Assembly (NCBI GenBank): GCA_016195715.1
Contig: JACPZA010000012.1
Coordinates: 1 to 38,029 of the forward strand
Source: Candidatus Daviesbacteria bacterium
GTDB taxonomy: Bacteria > Patescibacteriota > Microgenomatia > Daviesbacterales > UBA10151
DNA: 38,029 bases
Direction of reading: 5' to 3'
Shown: positions 7,875 through 16,770 of the stretch, in pieces
Position numbering within the stretch: the first letter of the stretch is position 1
How the letters are laid out: every line of letters starts with the position of its first letter
The notes under the pieces: model-generated
The model's database searches: none
What the model was told of the DNA's origin: nothing
Seen by the model: the letters and a program-made list of their open reading frames with translations, nothing else
Program-made: the position numbers and the translations under genes

Positions 7875-7880
7875 ATTATA
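7875..7880 (-). promoter_or_regulatory. Candidate -10 box (TATAAT) of the dcw operon
   Basis: Exact TATAAT on the minus strand immediately upstream of the AATGGT array; no good -35 recognised. Confidence 0.4.
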
Positions 7881-7903
7881 GATAATTTAAAAAAGATGAA
7901 GAA

Positions 7904-8830
7904 TTATTTAGAGGAACTATCTATAAAGACTGCAAATATTCCAGCTCCATCAGCACCAGTAGTTAAAGTAGATCCAGATATTTTGGTATCAAGTATCTTC
8001 CAGTCATTTTGACTTTCTACATACTCAGCAATTTTAGCGCTAAGGGAAGGTTTATCACTTAATTCAATAGAAACTGTCCCTTTTGGTAGCACCTTTGCTA
8101 AAGGTATACTCAGTGCATAAACTTTACCTAAAACTTGTTTATTAGAAGGTAGCTTAGGGCTGCCACTTAAGTCATTAATATCACTAAACCCAACTACTGA
8201 CAAATCAGAATTACTACCTAAAATTGTATATTTAAAATGAGTGTCAGGTGAAATTAGCTTTCCTAAAGCTACATCAGGCTTTTGGAAATGCCAAGGAATA
8301 GTTAGCTTATAAACATCAGCTTTATTAAGTCTTGAGTTAACTTTAGTAATATGCTTAAAATGAAGTTCCAGAGTCCCATTTTCAACTCCAGTATCAAACA
8401 CACAATGCAATGGATCGCTAGTATCGCCCTTTGAACATGTTCCAAATAAGATCTCTTGAGTAAATTCATTTTGACCATCTTTGATATTTATCCAAGTATC
8501 CAAAGACCCTGCTCCCCTATCTATACCTTTATCATCGCTGTAAGTTATTTGATAAGAAAAAGAAGAGTAGTCACTGACTCTTTTGACATCTAAATTAATT
8601 GCATGACCATCGCGCCTTGGAATAAGCAGTGCATAAGCTCCAGCTGGATCAAAAGATAGTTCATGTTCTTCAACTACTTCCTCAACTTTTGGAGCTGGAA
8701 TAAATTTTTTATAAGCAAAAAATCCCCCAATAACTAAAACTAATACTCCCAAAATTAAGAAAACAGTAATTTTGTGTTGAAGAAAAAAATCTTTTAGATA
8801 TTGAACAGAAAACTTCATTTGTACAATCAT
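7904..8830 (-). CDS. Membrane-anchored extracytoplasmic protein of unknown function
   Basis: N-terminal TM (ITVFLILGVLVLVIGGFFAY), acidic linker, about 250-aa beta-rich-looking domain with a GTC...LHC cysteine pair; no family recognised. Start could be Met at 8818. Confidence 0.7.
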   Translation of the reverse strand: MIVQMKFSVQYLKDFFLQHKITVFLILGVLVLVIGGFFAYKKFIPAPKVEEVVEEHELSFDPAGAYALLIPRRDGHAINLDVKRVSDYSSFSYQITYSDDKGIDRGAGSLDTWINIKDGQNEFTQEILFGTCSKGDTSDPLHCVFDTGVENGTLELHFKHITKVNSRLNKADVYKLTIPWHFQKPDVALGKLISPDTHFKYTILGSNSDLSVVGFSDINDLSGSPKLPSNKQVLGKVYALSIPLAKVLPKGTVSIELSDKPSLSAKIAEYVESQNDWKILDTKISGSTLTTGADGAGIFAVFIDSSSK

Positions 8831-8849
8831 TTATTGTAAAGAGCTTCGC

Positions 8850-10334
8850 TCATTTTAAATGCTCTTGAAGATAGTTTGTAAGATCAGGAATTTTAACTCT
8901 CTCTTGTTTAGCAGAATTCCTATCTCTAATTGTCACACTATCATCTTTCAGTGTATCAAAATCTACAGTTATGCAATAGGGGGTTCCAATTTCATCTTGA
9001 GAAGCATATCTTTTTCCAATATTACCTCTGTCATCCCAAGCAATTAAAAATTCTTTTCTTAAATCTTCATAAATTTTTCTGGCTAAATTTACTAATTCTT
9101 CCTTATTAGCAAGTAATGGAAAAACAGCAGCTTTATATGGAGCAATTTTAGGATTAAGTTTTAAGAATATTCTTTCTCCTTCTTCAGAATATGCATCAGT
9201 TAAAACCATTAGCATTAATCTATTAATTCCAACCGCTGGTTCAATCACATGGGGTAAAATTTTTTTATTGGTTTCTGGATCTAAAATTGTTAAATCTTTT
9301 CCAGAAAATTTTTGGTGTTGAGATAAATCATAATCAGTTCGATAAGCTAGTCCCCAAAGTTCTTTATATCCAAATGGAAAATTATATTCTAAATCCAGAG
9401 TTTTTTTACTATAAAATGATCTTTCTTGATCGCTATGTTCTCTCCATCTTAGGTTTGAATCTTTCACACCCAAACTTGAAACCACAAAATTCCACATCCC
9501 TTTTTTAAAATCTTCAAATAACTTTTGCCAGTCTTCTTTTTCTGGATCAAAAAAATATTCTATTTCTCCTTGTTCAAATTCAATAGTTCTAAAAATTGAA
9601 TTTCCTAAAGTTATCTCATTTCTAAAGCTTTTTCCCAGTTGGGCAACACCAAAAGGTAATCTTACTCTTGTTGAATCAACAATATTTTTAAAATTTATAA
9701 AAATTCCCTGAGCTGTTTCTCCTCTTAAATAAGCAAGTGACTGATCTCCCTCAACAATTCCTAAATTTACTGGAAATAATAAATTAAACTTTCTCACCTC
9801 TGTCCAATCGGACTTTCCACAATTAGGACAAAGGATTTTTTCTTTACTTATCAATTTAGTCAATTGTTCAATAGGTAATCCCTCTAGCTTGGTTTCAATC
9901 CCTTTTTTATCATCTGAGGGAATAATAATTAAAGGATTATTCCCTACCATATCAGAGATTAGTTCACTGGCATCTTTTGATTTACTTGAAAGCCTATAAA
10001 AGTTTAAGAAAAAGTCAGATATTATATGATCTGCACGAAATCTAGCTTGACAATTTTTACAGTCAACCATTGCATCAGCAAAACCCGCTGTATGTCCAGA
10101 TGCTTCCCAAATTTTAGCTGCAGAAATTAGACTAGCATCAAGTCCGACAATATCTTCTCTTTTATGAACAAAATAATCCCACCACAGATTTCTAATGTTA
10201 CGCAAAAGTTCAGCTCCCATCGGACCATAGTCATAGGTATTTGCCAGTCCTCCATAAATTTCTGATCCTGGATAAATAAACCCACGGCGTTTACATAAAG
10301 CAACTATTTTTTCTAACAAATTTGAATCTGACAT
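8850..10334 (-). CDS. glyS: Glycyl-tRNA synthetase (class IIa, GlyQS-type)
   Basis: MSDSNLLEKIVALCKRRGFIYPGSEIYGGLANTYDYGPMGAELLRNI, LRGETAQGIFINFKNI, FRTIEFEQGEIEYF, EPAVGINRLML. Confidence 0.96.
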   Translation of the reverse strand: MSDSNLLEKIVALCKRRGFIYPGSEIYGGLANTYDYGPMGAELLRNIRNLWWDYFVHKREDIVGLDASLISAAKIWEASGHTAGFADAMVDCKNCQARFRADHIISDFFLNFYRLSSKSKDASELISDMVGNNPLIIIPSDDKKGIETKLEGLPIEQLTKLISKEKILCPNCGKSDWTEVRKFNLLFPVNLGIVEGDQSLAYLRGETAQGIFINFKNIVDSTRVRLPFGVAQLGKSFRNEITLGNSIFRTIEFEQGEIEYFFDPEKEDWQKLFEDFKKGMWNFVVSSLGVKDSNLRWREHSDQERSFYSKKTLDLEYNFPFGYKELWGLAYRTDYDLSQHQKFSGKDLTILDPETNKKILPHVIEPAVGINRLMLMVLTDAYSEEGERIFLKLNPKIAPYKAAVFPLLANKEELVNLARKIYEDLRKEFLIAWDDRGNIGKRYASQDEIGTPYCITVDFDTLKDDSVTIRDRNSAKQERVKIPDLTNYLQEHLK

Positions 10335-10340
10335 GAAGCT

Positions 10341-10369
10341 ATTGTATCAAGCTAAGTTAAGGTGAGCAA
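10341..10369 (-). promoter_or_regulatory. Candidate glyS promoter TTGCTC-17-TACAAT, -10 box 6 nt from ATG
   Basis: Minus strand TTGCTC (10364-10369), 17-nt spacer, TACAAT (10341-10346), 6 nt to ATG at 10334. Confidence 0.4.
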
Positions 10370-10374
10370 GCAAC

Positions 10375-11013
10375 TCATTTCTTTAACTCTCTCATCACTT
10401 GAACTGACTTTAAGCTAGATTCTAAAATTTTTTCTAAATAAGCTCTTAATATTCTTTCTAAATTTTCAGCTTGATCTTGTAATAAATTAATTTTGGAGAT
10501 TTCAGCCCAAGAGTCATATTCTAATTTTTCTAAAATATCTTTTGTTTCTATATTTAACTCTTTAACTCCATTAATGGACCAAAACCCAAGTAAACTCAAA
10601 ATTTTTACTTCAAAAGCTCGAACAAAAATTTGTCTCGGAGTGTTTTCCAGCAATCTTAAAACGCTTAAAGTTAGATCATAAAGTTTTGGGTTTCTTTGCT
10701 CTTCAGCAGATAATCTATCTACTAGTTCTATAATATGAAAAGCAGTTGTAGATAAAGTTAAATTGTCTTTTAACTTACTAAAAGTTTCCAAACTCTCGGC
10801 TTCAGTTAAATTATAATTTTTGGCTTTAAATAAATGAAGTTTAACTCTATTTAAAATTTCAATATTCCCAGCTCGACGGGAGGTAATTCTTCTAACCCCT
10901 TTGGCAATGATAGAAATTTTTCCATAACGATCTGTTAAAGCAGTTAACACTCTATCCGCCTCCCCAAAATTTTTACGTTTAAGAATAAGTCCTTCTGTAG
11001 TTACTGCTGGCAT
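10375..11013 (-). CDS. recO: DNA repair protein RecO
   Basis: TEGLILKRKNFGEADRVLTALTDRYGKISIIAKGVRRITSRRAGNIEILNRVKLHLFKAKNYNLTEAE is the RecO N-terminal OB-fold signature. Confidence 0.92.
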   Translation of the reverse strand: MPAVTTEGLILKRKNFGEADRVLTALTDRYGKISIIAKGVRRITSRRAGNIEILNRVKLHLFKAKNYNLTEAESLETFSKLKDNLTLSTTAFHIIELVDRLSAEEQRNPKLYDLTLSVLRLLENTPRQIFVRAFEVKILSLLGFWSINGVKELNIETKDILEKLEYDSWAEISKINLLQDQAENLERILRAYLEKILESSLKSVQVMRELKK

Positions 11014-11019
11014 AGCCAG

Positions 11020-11048
11020 AGTTTATTATGAATGGAGATTACTTTCAA
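11020..11048 (-). promoter_or_regulatory. Candidate recO promoter TTGAAA-17-TAAACT, -10 box 6 nt from ATG
   Basis: Minus strand TTGAAA (11043-11048), 17-nt spacer, TAAACT (11020-11025), 6 nt to ATG at 11013. Confidence 0.35.
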
Positions 11049-11058
11049 TCGATAGGAA

Positions 11059-12141
11059 TCAATTAACAATTGTTAGTCCTTGGACAGTTTTAAGTAATTC
11101 TAGTGCTTTTGCTTCTGGAGGGTATCCAAAAAATTTCATTTCAAATCTGAATTCTTGTCCATTTTTAGTTTTGACTCTAGGATGATCACAATCAAAAAGA
11201 ACATTTACTAAACTTGCTTCAAATTGAATTTTTTTATACTCAGTTGGGATGCTGCATCCAGCTCGAGAACCTGGCTCTTGGTACATGGTGATTACCTCCC
11301 AATCATGTTCATCAACTATGGTTATACCTTTATTATAATCACCATTTTGAAAACTATTTACAAGCCAATTACTAGGATACTTAAAAGAATAACCTAATTT
11401 ATCATTTGTATATGTCTTTAGAAAAACTGGGGTTAAAGTAGGCACTGGTCCTAGCAATTTAAAAGTTTTTAAAATTAAATTATAGCCATCTAAATTTTTA
11501 TTTATTACATCTTGATCAAATTGAAATGAAATATTCACTTGAGCTATTCCATAATAAAAACTAGTCACCAATTTATAAAAAGTATCGGTGGCATCACCTT
11601 GCAAAGACTTGTTTACTTCAGTTATTGCCTTTTGTCCTGAAACAATAGTATTCCCAACTTTATAAGATCTTTGATTCGTATTTAACGAAATAGGGGAGTT
11701 ATATCTTTTATCAAAATCTTGTTGATTTTTTAAAACTTCTTCCTGTTCAGTTCTTTTATTAGGATGTTCTACTGATACTACTACTGAGGTCGAATAGTAT
11801 TTCTTGTTTTGCTCACCTGGAGGAACAATCTCATCAAATAAATGACCTTTCCCGTCTCCATCAAATTGTCTAACAATCCAGTCTTTAGGAATTTGAAAAG
11901 AGTAATTATCAGTATGATTTGTATAAATTAAATTGCCAAAAGAATCTGGCTTAATGTCTGGAGTTGGTTTGGGAGTTGCAGTTGCAATTGGAGCAGCAGT
12001 ACTTTTAACAACTTTCAGATCAATATTTTGAGGAGTCTGTATTTGTAAACGATAAAAAATTAGCCCGATGATTATTATTAGCCCAATTAAAAGAAATTTT
12101 TGATCTTTTTTAAAACTTTTTTTAATGAATTTGTTTTTCAA
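11059..12141 (-). CDS. Membrane-anchored protein with two PsbP-like domains
   Basis: N-terminal TM, then two similar motifs: YTNHTDNYSFQIPKDWIVRQFDGD and YTNDKLGYSFKYPSNWLVNSFQNGD. TTG start codon. Confidence 0.65.
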   Translation of the reverse strand: MKNKFIKKSFKKDQKFLLIGLIIIIGLIFYRLQIQTPQNIDLKVVKSTAAPIATATPKPTPDIKPDSFGNLIYTNHTDNYSFQIPKDWIVRQFDGDGKGHLFDEIVPPGEQNKKYYSTSVVVSVEHPNKRTEQEEVLKNQQDFDKRYNSPISLNTNQRSYKVGNTIVSGQKAITEVNKSLQGDATDTFYKLVTSFYYGIAQVNISFQFDQDVINKNLDGYNLILKTFKLLGPVPTLTPVFLKTYTNDKLGYSFKYPSNWLVNSFQNGDYNKGITIVDEHDWEVITMYQEPGSRAGCSIPTEYKKIQFEASLVNVLFDCDHPRVKTKNGQEFRFEMKFFGYPPEAKALELLKTVQGLTIVN

Positions 12142-12150
12142 TTTATAATT

Positions 12151-14076
12151 TTACAAAGCTAGTTTGAACTCTTTATCTGAATCTAATTGGAAAATTTGTT
12201 GAGTTTTTCCATTAACTTTAATTGTATAATCAAAAGCTTTAGTTCCAGGTTGTTTTTGGATTAAAAGTGGTAACTCTTTTCCAGAAACAGAATTAGGTAA
12301 TTCATATTCAAAAGATAAAACATTAGAATTTCCTGGGCGGATTTGGACAAAAGCTTCAAAATAGGTTTTATTTAAATCGCTATCTTCTTTCGTGGTCACT
12401 TGTTCTTCAGAACCTTTTGAAGACATTAAACTACTCCCTTTTGGCGCATAAATTCTGACATAATCTCTATTTATCCCATTTAACCAGGTATTATAAGGCT
12501 GTGGATTTTTATAATTAATAGTTAATTTGTGTTTAACCTTACCTGTTGAATCAGTATTAATTTCAAGTGTTACATTCTCTGTTACATAAATATTGGATTT
12601 TCCTCCAGCAAAATTTGAATCATTAATGTGTAAATAATCACCTTTAAAATCTTTATTTATCTCTCCAGTCCAATTTAATTGTGACAGCGCTTGTTGTACT
12701 TTTTGATCATGCATGTAAAACATAATGTCTTTGGCACTTGCTAACTTTACTCCAGCATTTATAAACTCAGGCAAATGTTCGCTACTTGCGGATAACGATC
12801 TGGCTAAAATTTGCTGCATTAAAGCACCTAAAATTGCTTTCCTGTCTTCTTCCCCTTTTTCAATAATCTGGGCATAATTTTCTAGCTCATAAATTACATT
12901 TGGACAATTGCACCTTGAATCATTATCTGCACTATATTTTGTTCCAAAAACTTCAACTGGACCAGTAATTTTAATTAATTCTTCAACTACGTGAGTATCA
13001 ATGGTAATAATCCCATCGAATTTTTCACCGTCTGGCAAAAAGCTATACAGCTTTTCAAATTCTTGCATCGATGTTGGCAAATCAGGCGATAAATTGGAAT
13101 CTCGCATTGACCAAGCACTACGTAGTTTACCATTGGCTTCTGGTAAATACTTAACAATTGCCTCAGGAGGGGTTAATGGGCAGATTACATTTAGGCAGGT
13201 TTTTAATAATTTTTCATCTAGCCTATAAATATCATCTGAGCTTGAAGAATCAACATGTCCTTTGTCTAAAGTTAAAAAAGCATAAGCCGTCATAAATCCA
13301 CCCGTTGCTCGAAGCTCTTTGTCATTTTGGAAAATAATTAAATAGTTTTTAGGGGTAGGCTCGCCAAGCGCACTAGGTGCTATATTAATAGCTGATCTGC
13401 CTTGAGTAATTGCGCCGTGCGCTCCCATAATTAAATTTTTGGCTGCATCTATTTGAGAGCGCAGCTGATATTTACCAATTTTTTCTGGATATTTATTTAC
13501 ATCAATGCTTGAAACCTCATCACTAGCTTTTTTTAGTTGTGGTTCAATCTCATCAAGTTTTGGATTAACTTTGTCCAAAATTTTTACCAGTTGTGTAATT
13601 TTGTCTTGGCCAGGGGTTGGATGTCCTGTAAATCCAAGTTCATTTTTGTAAGGGAGTAAAGAATTGACTAAAGTTTGTGATGCAGTTAACTCATAACCTG
13701 CTGCAGTTGAAAAATGATTAATATCACCGTAATAGTCACCCAAAAAAGGAATAATTCTTACCCAAAATAAAAAATTAAGCGCAGTTTTTAAGCTATCGCT
13801 TGAATTTTTCATCTGATCAAGGCTGGATTTGATATCATCCAGGTTTTCATTTTTAAAAGCAGTTTTAATATTCCTGGCTGAGTTAATTAACTGCCTGGAT
13901 GATGAATAAACTCCTCTTGTGGGTATATAGATAATCACAGCTATGATAATTAGAATAACTAAAACTCTTAAAACTCCTTTAAATCCCCGCTTTTTTTTAG
14001 GAGTTGCGTATCTTTGAGTTTGACTGTAACCTCGATCTAAGACTGCTATTTTTCTATTTAAATTAACAAATTTCAT
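12151..14076 (-). CDS. DUF4012-domain membrane-anchored protein
   Basis: N-terminal TM, then YLIIFQNDKELRATGGFMTAYAFLTLDKGHV, characteristic of DUF4012; adjacent to the sugar transferase. Confidence 0.82.
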   Translation of the reverse strand: MKFVNLNRKIAVLDRGYSQTQRYATPKKKRGFKGVLRVLVILIIIAVIIYIPTRGVYSSSRQLINSARNIKTAFKNENLDDIKSSLDQMKNSSDSLKTALNFLFWVRIIPFLGDYYGDINHFSTAAGYELTASQTLVNSLLPYKNELGFTGHPTPGQDKITQLVKILDKVNPKLDEIEPQLKKASDEVSSIDVNKYPEKIGKYQLRSQIDAAKNLIMGAHGAITQGRSAINIAPSALGEPTPKNYLIIFQNDKELRATGGFMTAYAFLTLDKGHVDSSSSDDIYRLDEKLLKTCLNVICPLTPPEAIVKYLPEANGKLRSAWSMRDSNLSPDLPTSMQEFEKLYSFLPDGEKFDGIITIDTHVVEELIKITGPVEVFGTKYSADNDSRCNCPNVIYELENYAQIIEKGEEDRKAILGALMQQILARSLSASSEHLPEFINAGVKLASAKDIMFYMHDQKVQQALSQLNWTGEINKDFKGDYLHINDSNFAGGKSNIYVTENVTLEINTDSTGKVKHKLTINYKNPQPYNTWLNGINRDYVRIYAPKGSSLMSSKGSEEQVTTKEDSDLNKTYFEAFVQIRPGNSNVLSFEYELPNSVSGKELPLLIQKQPGTKAFDYTIKVNGKTQQIFQLDSDKEFKLAL

Positions 14077-14702
14077 ATGGCCCCCTTACCACTTAAAACT
14101 GCTGGAATAGTTTTAATAATCAAAAAAATATCATAAAAAATGGATCTTCTTTGAACATAGTGAGCATCCATCTCGACTCTTTTATCAAAATTGATATCTG
14201 ATCTTCCAGAAACTTGCCAGATACCGGTTAGCCCTGGTTTGGCTGATAAAATAATCTTAACAAATTCTCTGGAGTTTGGGTATTTTTTTTGTTGAGCCTC
14301 CAGTTCAAATGGGTAATATGCACGGGGTCCAACAATACTCATATCACCTTTTAAAATATTAATCAGCTGGGGTAACTCATCTATAGAGTATTTACGGATA
14401 AACCTGCCGATAATTGTTACTCTGGGATCATTTTGAATTTTATAGCTATTTTTCGTGTATTGTTTTAGCAATTTGGGATCTTGTTGTAAAAGCTGGTGAG
14501 CTCCTACAACCATTGATCTAAATTTAAACATTTTAAAAAGTTGTCCATTTTTACCTACCCTCATGGGAGTATCAGCTAAAATAGGACCTTGCGTATCAAG
14601 TTTGATAGCTAAAGCCGCTAAAATTAAAATGGGTGAAGCAAATACTAAACCCAAGATTGCAGCAATTAAATCTAGAAATCTTTTTAATAGATCATAGAGC
14701 AT
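14073..14702 (-). CDS. Initiating sugar transferase (WcaJ/EpsL-type polyprenyl-phosphate glycosyl-1-phosphate transferase)
   Basis: LYDLLKRFLDLIAAILGLVFASPILILAALAIKLDTQGP, FKFRSM, IRKYSIDELPQLINILKGDMSIVGPRAYYPFE, KPGLTGIWQVSGRSD. Confidence 0.95.
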   Translation of the reverse strand: MLYDLLKRFLDLIAAILGLVFASPILILAALAIKLDTQGPILADTPMRVGKNGQLFKMFKFRSMVVGAHQLLQQDPKLLKQYTKNSYKIQNDPRVTIIGRFIRKYSIDELPQLINILKGDMSIVGPRAYYPFELEAQQKKYPNSREFVKIILSAKPGLTGIWQVSGRSDINFDKRVEMDAHYVQRRSIFYDIFLIIKTIPAVLSGKGAI

Positions 14703-14710
14703 AATATTTA

Positions 14711-14738
14711 ATTATATCTTTTAACCGAGCAAGGGCAA
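14711..14738 (-). promoter_or_regulatory. Candidate promoter TTGCCC-16-TATAAT, -10 box 8 nt from ATG of the sugar transferase
   Basis: Minus strand TTGCCC (14733-14738), TATAAT (14711-14716), 8 nt to ATG at 14702. Confidence 0.45.
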
Positions 14739-14741
14739 GCT

Positions 14742-15809
14742 TTAATCTTTAATATTTTTTATTGATTTTAAAAATCTCTGTTTAAACTTATCTTTAGAAA
14801 AATTTTTGGCGTTATTTATACAATCTTCCCTATTGAATTTTTTTCTTTCAAAAAGTTCAATTGTTTTTTTTAAACTTTCTTCAGTTTGTTCATCAAAAAA
14901 AACTCCGGTAATATTTTCGATGACAGTTTCTAATACTCCGCCTTCTCTAAAGCCGATAACTGGTTTTCCTAAAGCTTGAGCTTCTAGCGCAGTTAGCCCA
15001 AAATCCTCTTCACTAGTAATTATTAGGGCTTTTGCTCCAGAAATAAAATTAATTAACAAATTATCAGAAGCATTTCCTAAAAACTCTACATCCCCTTTAG
15101 CTAGTTTACTTAAATTGCTCAACTCTGGACCAGTTCCAATAATTTTTAAAGGCTTTTTCAAATTATTAAAAACTTGAATTGCTAAATCAACTCTCTTATA
15201 GAAATTAAGTCTAGAGATCATTAAATAATATCCACCATCAAAATTTTGGGAGTTATTAAAAAATTTATCATCAACAAATGGAAAACAAACTAAAGAGTTT
15301 TGCTTGTAAATTTTCTGAATTCTTTGTTTGGCATTTTCAGATCCTGCAATAAAATAATCCACTCTGCTAGAACTAATTTGATCATAAATTCGAAAATAAC
15401 TTAAAAGGTAAGTTAATAATTTATTTTGTGGCTGTTTTGAAAATCTCCATAAAAATCTCGGGGGAGTGTGACAATAAGAAACATGGGTAGTTTTAGGTTT
15501 AGTCAAAACTGATTTGGCAAATCTAGTGGTATGTGAAATTACCAAATCATATTCTGAAAAATCAAATTGCTCAAAAGCAATAGGATATAGGGGAAGTAAA
15601 GATTTATAAAGAGTTTTAAAACCAGGAATTTTCTGGATAAATGAAGTTATGATTTTTTTATTAGAAAAATTATTAGATAAATGTATATTTGATTCATCAA
15701 AACAAGACGTATAAATAGGCGCCTCTGGAAAAATTTCTGATAAGACACTTAATACTCGCTCAGCTCCTCCCCACTGAATTAAATCATCATGTACTAATGC
15801 AACTTTCAT
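14742..15809 (-). CDS. Glycosyltransferase family 4
   Basis: MKVALVHDDLIQWGGAERVL; GTGPELSNL; SEEDFGLTALEAQALGKPVIGFREGG. Confidence 0.9.
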   Translation of the reverse strand: MKVALVHDDLIQWGGAERVLSVLSEIFPEAPIYTSCFDESNIHLSNNFSNKKIITSFIQKIPGFKTLYKSLLPLYPIAFEQFDFSEYDLVISHTTRFAKSVLTKPKTTHVSYCHTPPRFLWRFSKQPQNKLLTYLLSYFRIYDQISSSRVDYFIAGSENAKQRIQKIYKQNSLVCFPFVDDKFFNNSQNFDGGYYLMISRLNFYKRVDLAIQVFNNLKKPLKIIGTGPELSNLSKLAKGDVEFLGNASDNLLINFISGAKALIITSEEDFGLTALEAQALGKPVIGFREGGVLETVIENITGVFFDEQTEESLKKTIELFERKKFNREDCINNAKNFSKDKFKQRFLKSIKNIKD

Positions 15810-15814
15810 TAAAT

Positions 15815-15843
15815 TTGACTTTATAAGTTTAGTCTTTCAAAAT
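15815..15843 (+). promoter_or_regulatory. Candidate rsmH promoter TTGACT-17-CAAAAT, -10 box 6 nt from ATG
   Basis: TTGACT (15815-15820), 17-nt spacer, CAAAAT (15838-15843), 6 nt to ATG at 15850, inside a 40-bp divergent gap. Confidence 0.45.
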
Positions 15844-15849
15844 TGTATC

Positions 15850-16770
15850 ATGAAAGTTTACCACCAACCGGTTTTACTAAGTGAGGTAATTAGTTTTTTA
15901 AACATTCAACCAAATCATTGGTATATTGATTGTAACTTAGGCGGAGGGGGACATACAGGTGAAATTTTAAAAAGAGGTGGAAGAGTTTTAGGCATCGATT
16001 TAGATCCTGATGCAATTTCTGAAGTTGCAAAAAATTTTAATCTTACCATTCAAAAGAGAGATCAACGCCTTTTTGCAGAGTCAAAAAATCTAATAATTTA
16101 TCAGTCCAATTTTACAGAAATCAAATCAATTGTTAAACAATTTAATATCCAAAAAGTTGATGGTATTTTATTTGACCTAGGAGTTTCTTCATATCAACTT
16201 GAAACTAAAGATAGGGGATTTAGTTTTAATTTGAATGCACCGCTAGATATGCGTATGGATAAACAAAGTTTAGTAACAGCCACTGATCTAATCAATGGTT
16301 TGCATGAAAGTGAGTTAGCAGAGTTATTTTTTAAATTGGGTGAAGAACGTTTTGCAAAAAGAATTGCCAAAAAAATAGTTGAACATCGGCAACTTAAAAA
16401 AATTGAAACAACTGATCAACTAGCTAAAATTATTTTAGCTGTTCGGCCAAAAAATCGTTTAGATAGAACTCATCCGGCCACTAGAGTCTTTCAAGCTTTG
16501 CGAATTGCTATAAATGATGAATTAAATAGTTTAAAAATTGCACTTCCTGAAACATTAGATGTTTTAAATCCTAATGGTAGATTAGTTGTTTTAACTTTTC
16601 ATTCCCTTGAAGATAGAATAGTTAAAAACTTTTTCAAGGATCAAGAAAAAAAATCTTTAATTGAAGTTTTAAATAAAAAACCTATTACTCCAACAGAAGA
16701 GGAAGTATTAAATAACCCCAGAAGTCGAAGTGGAAAATTAAGGGTAGCTGAAAAACTATTAAGTCTTTAA
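15850..16770 (+). CDS. rsmH: 16S rRNA (cytosine-1402-N4) methyltransferase RsmH/MraW
   Basis: MKVYHQPVLLSEVISFLNIQPNHWYIDCNLGGGGHTGEIL, ILFDLGVSSYQLETKDRGFSFNLNAPLDMRMD, THPATRVFQALRIAINDEL, FHSLEDRIVKNFF. Confidence 0.97.
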   Translation: MKVYHQPVLLSEVISFLNIQPNHWYIDCNLGGGGHTGEILKRGGRVLGIDLDPDAISEVAKNFNLTIQKRDQRLFAESKNLIIYQSNFTEIKSIVKQFNIQKVDGILFDLGVSSYQLETKDRGFSFNLNAPLDMRMDKQSLVTATDLINGLHESELAELFFKLGEERFAKRIAKKIVEHRQLKKIETTDQLAKIILAVRPKNRLDRTHPATRVFQALRIAINDELNSLKIALPETLDVLNPNGRLVVLTFHSLEDRIVKNFFKDQEKKSLIEVLNKKPITPTEEEVLNNPRSRSGKLRVAEKLLSL

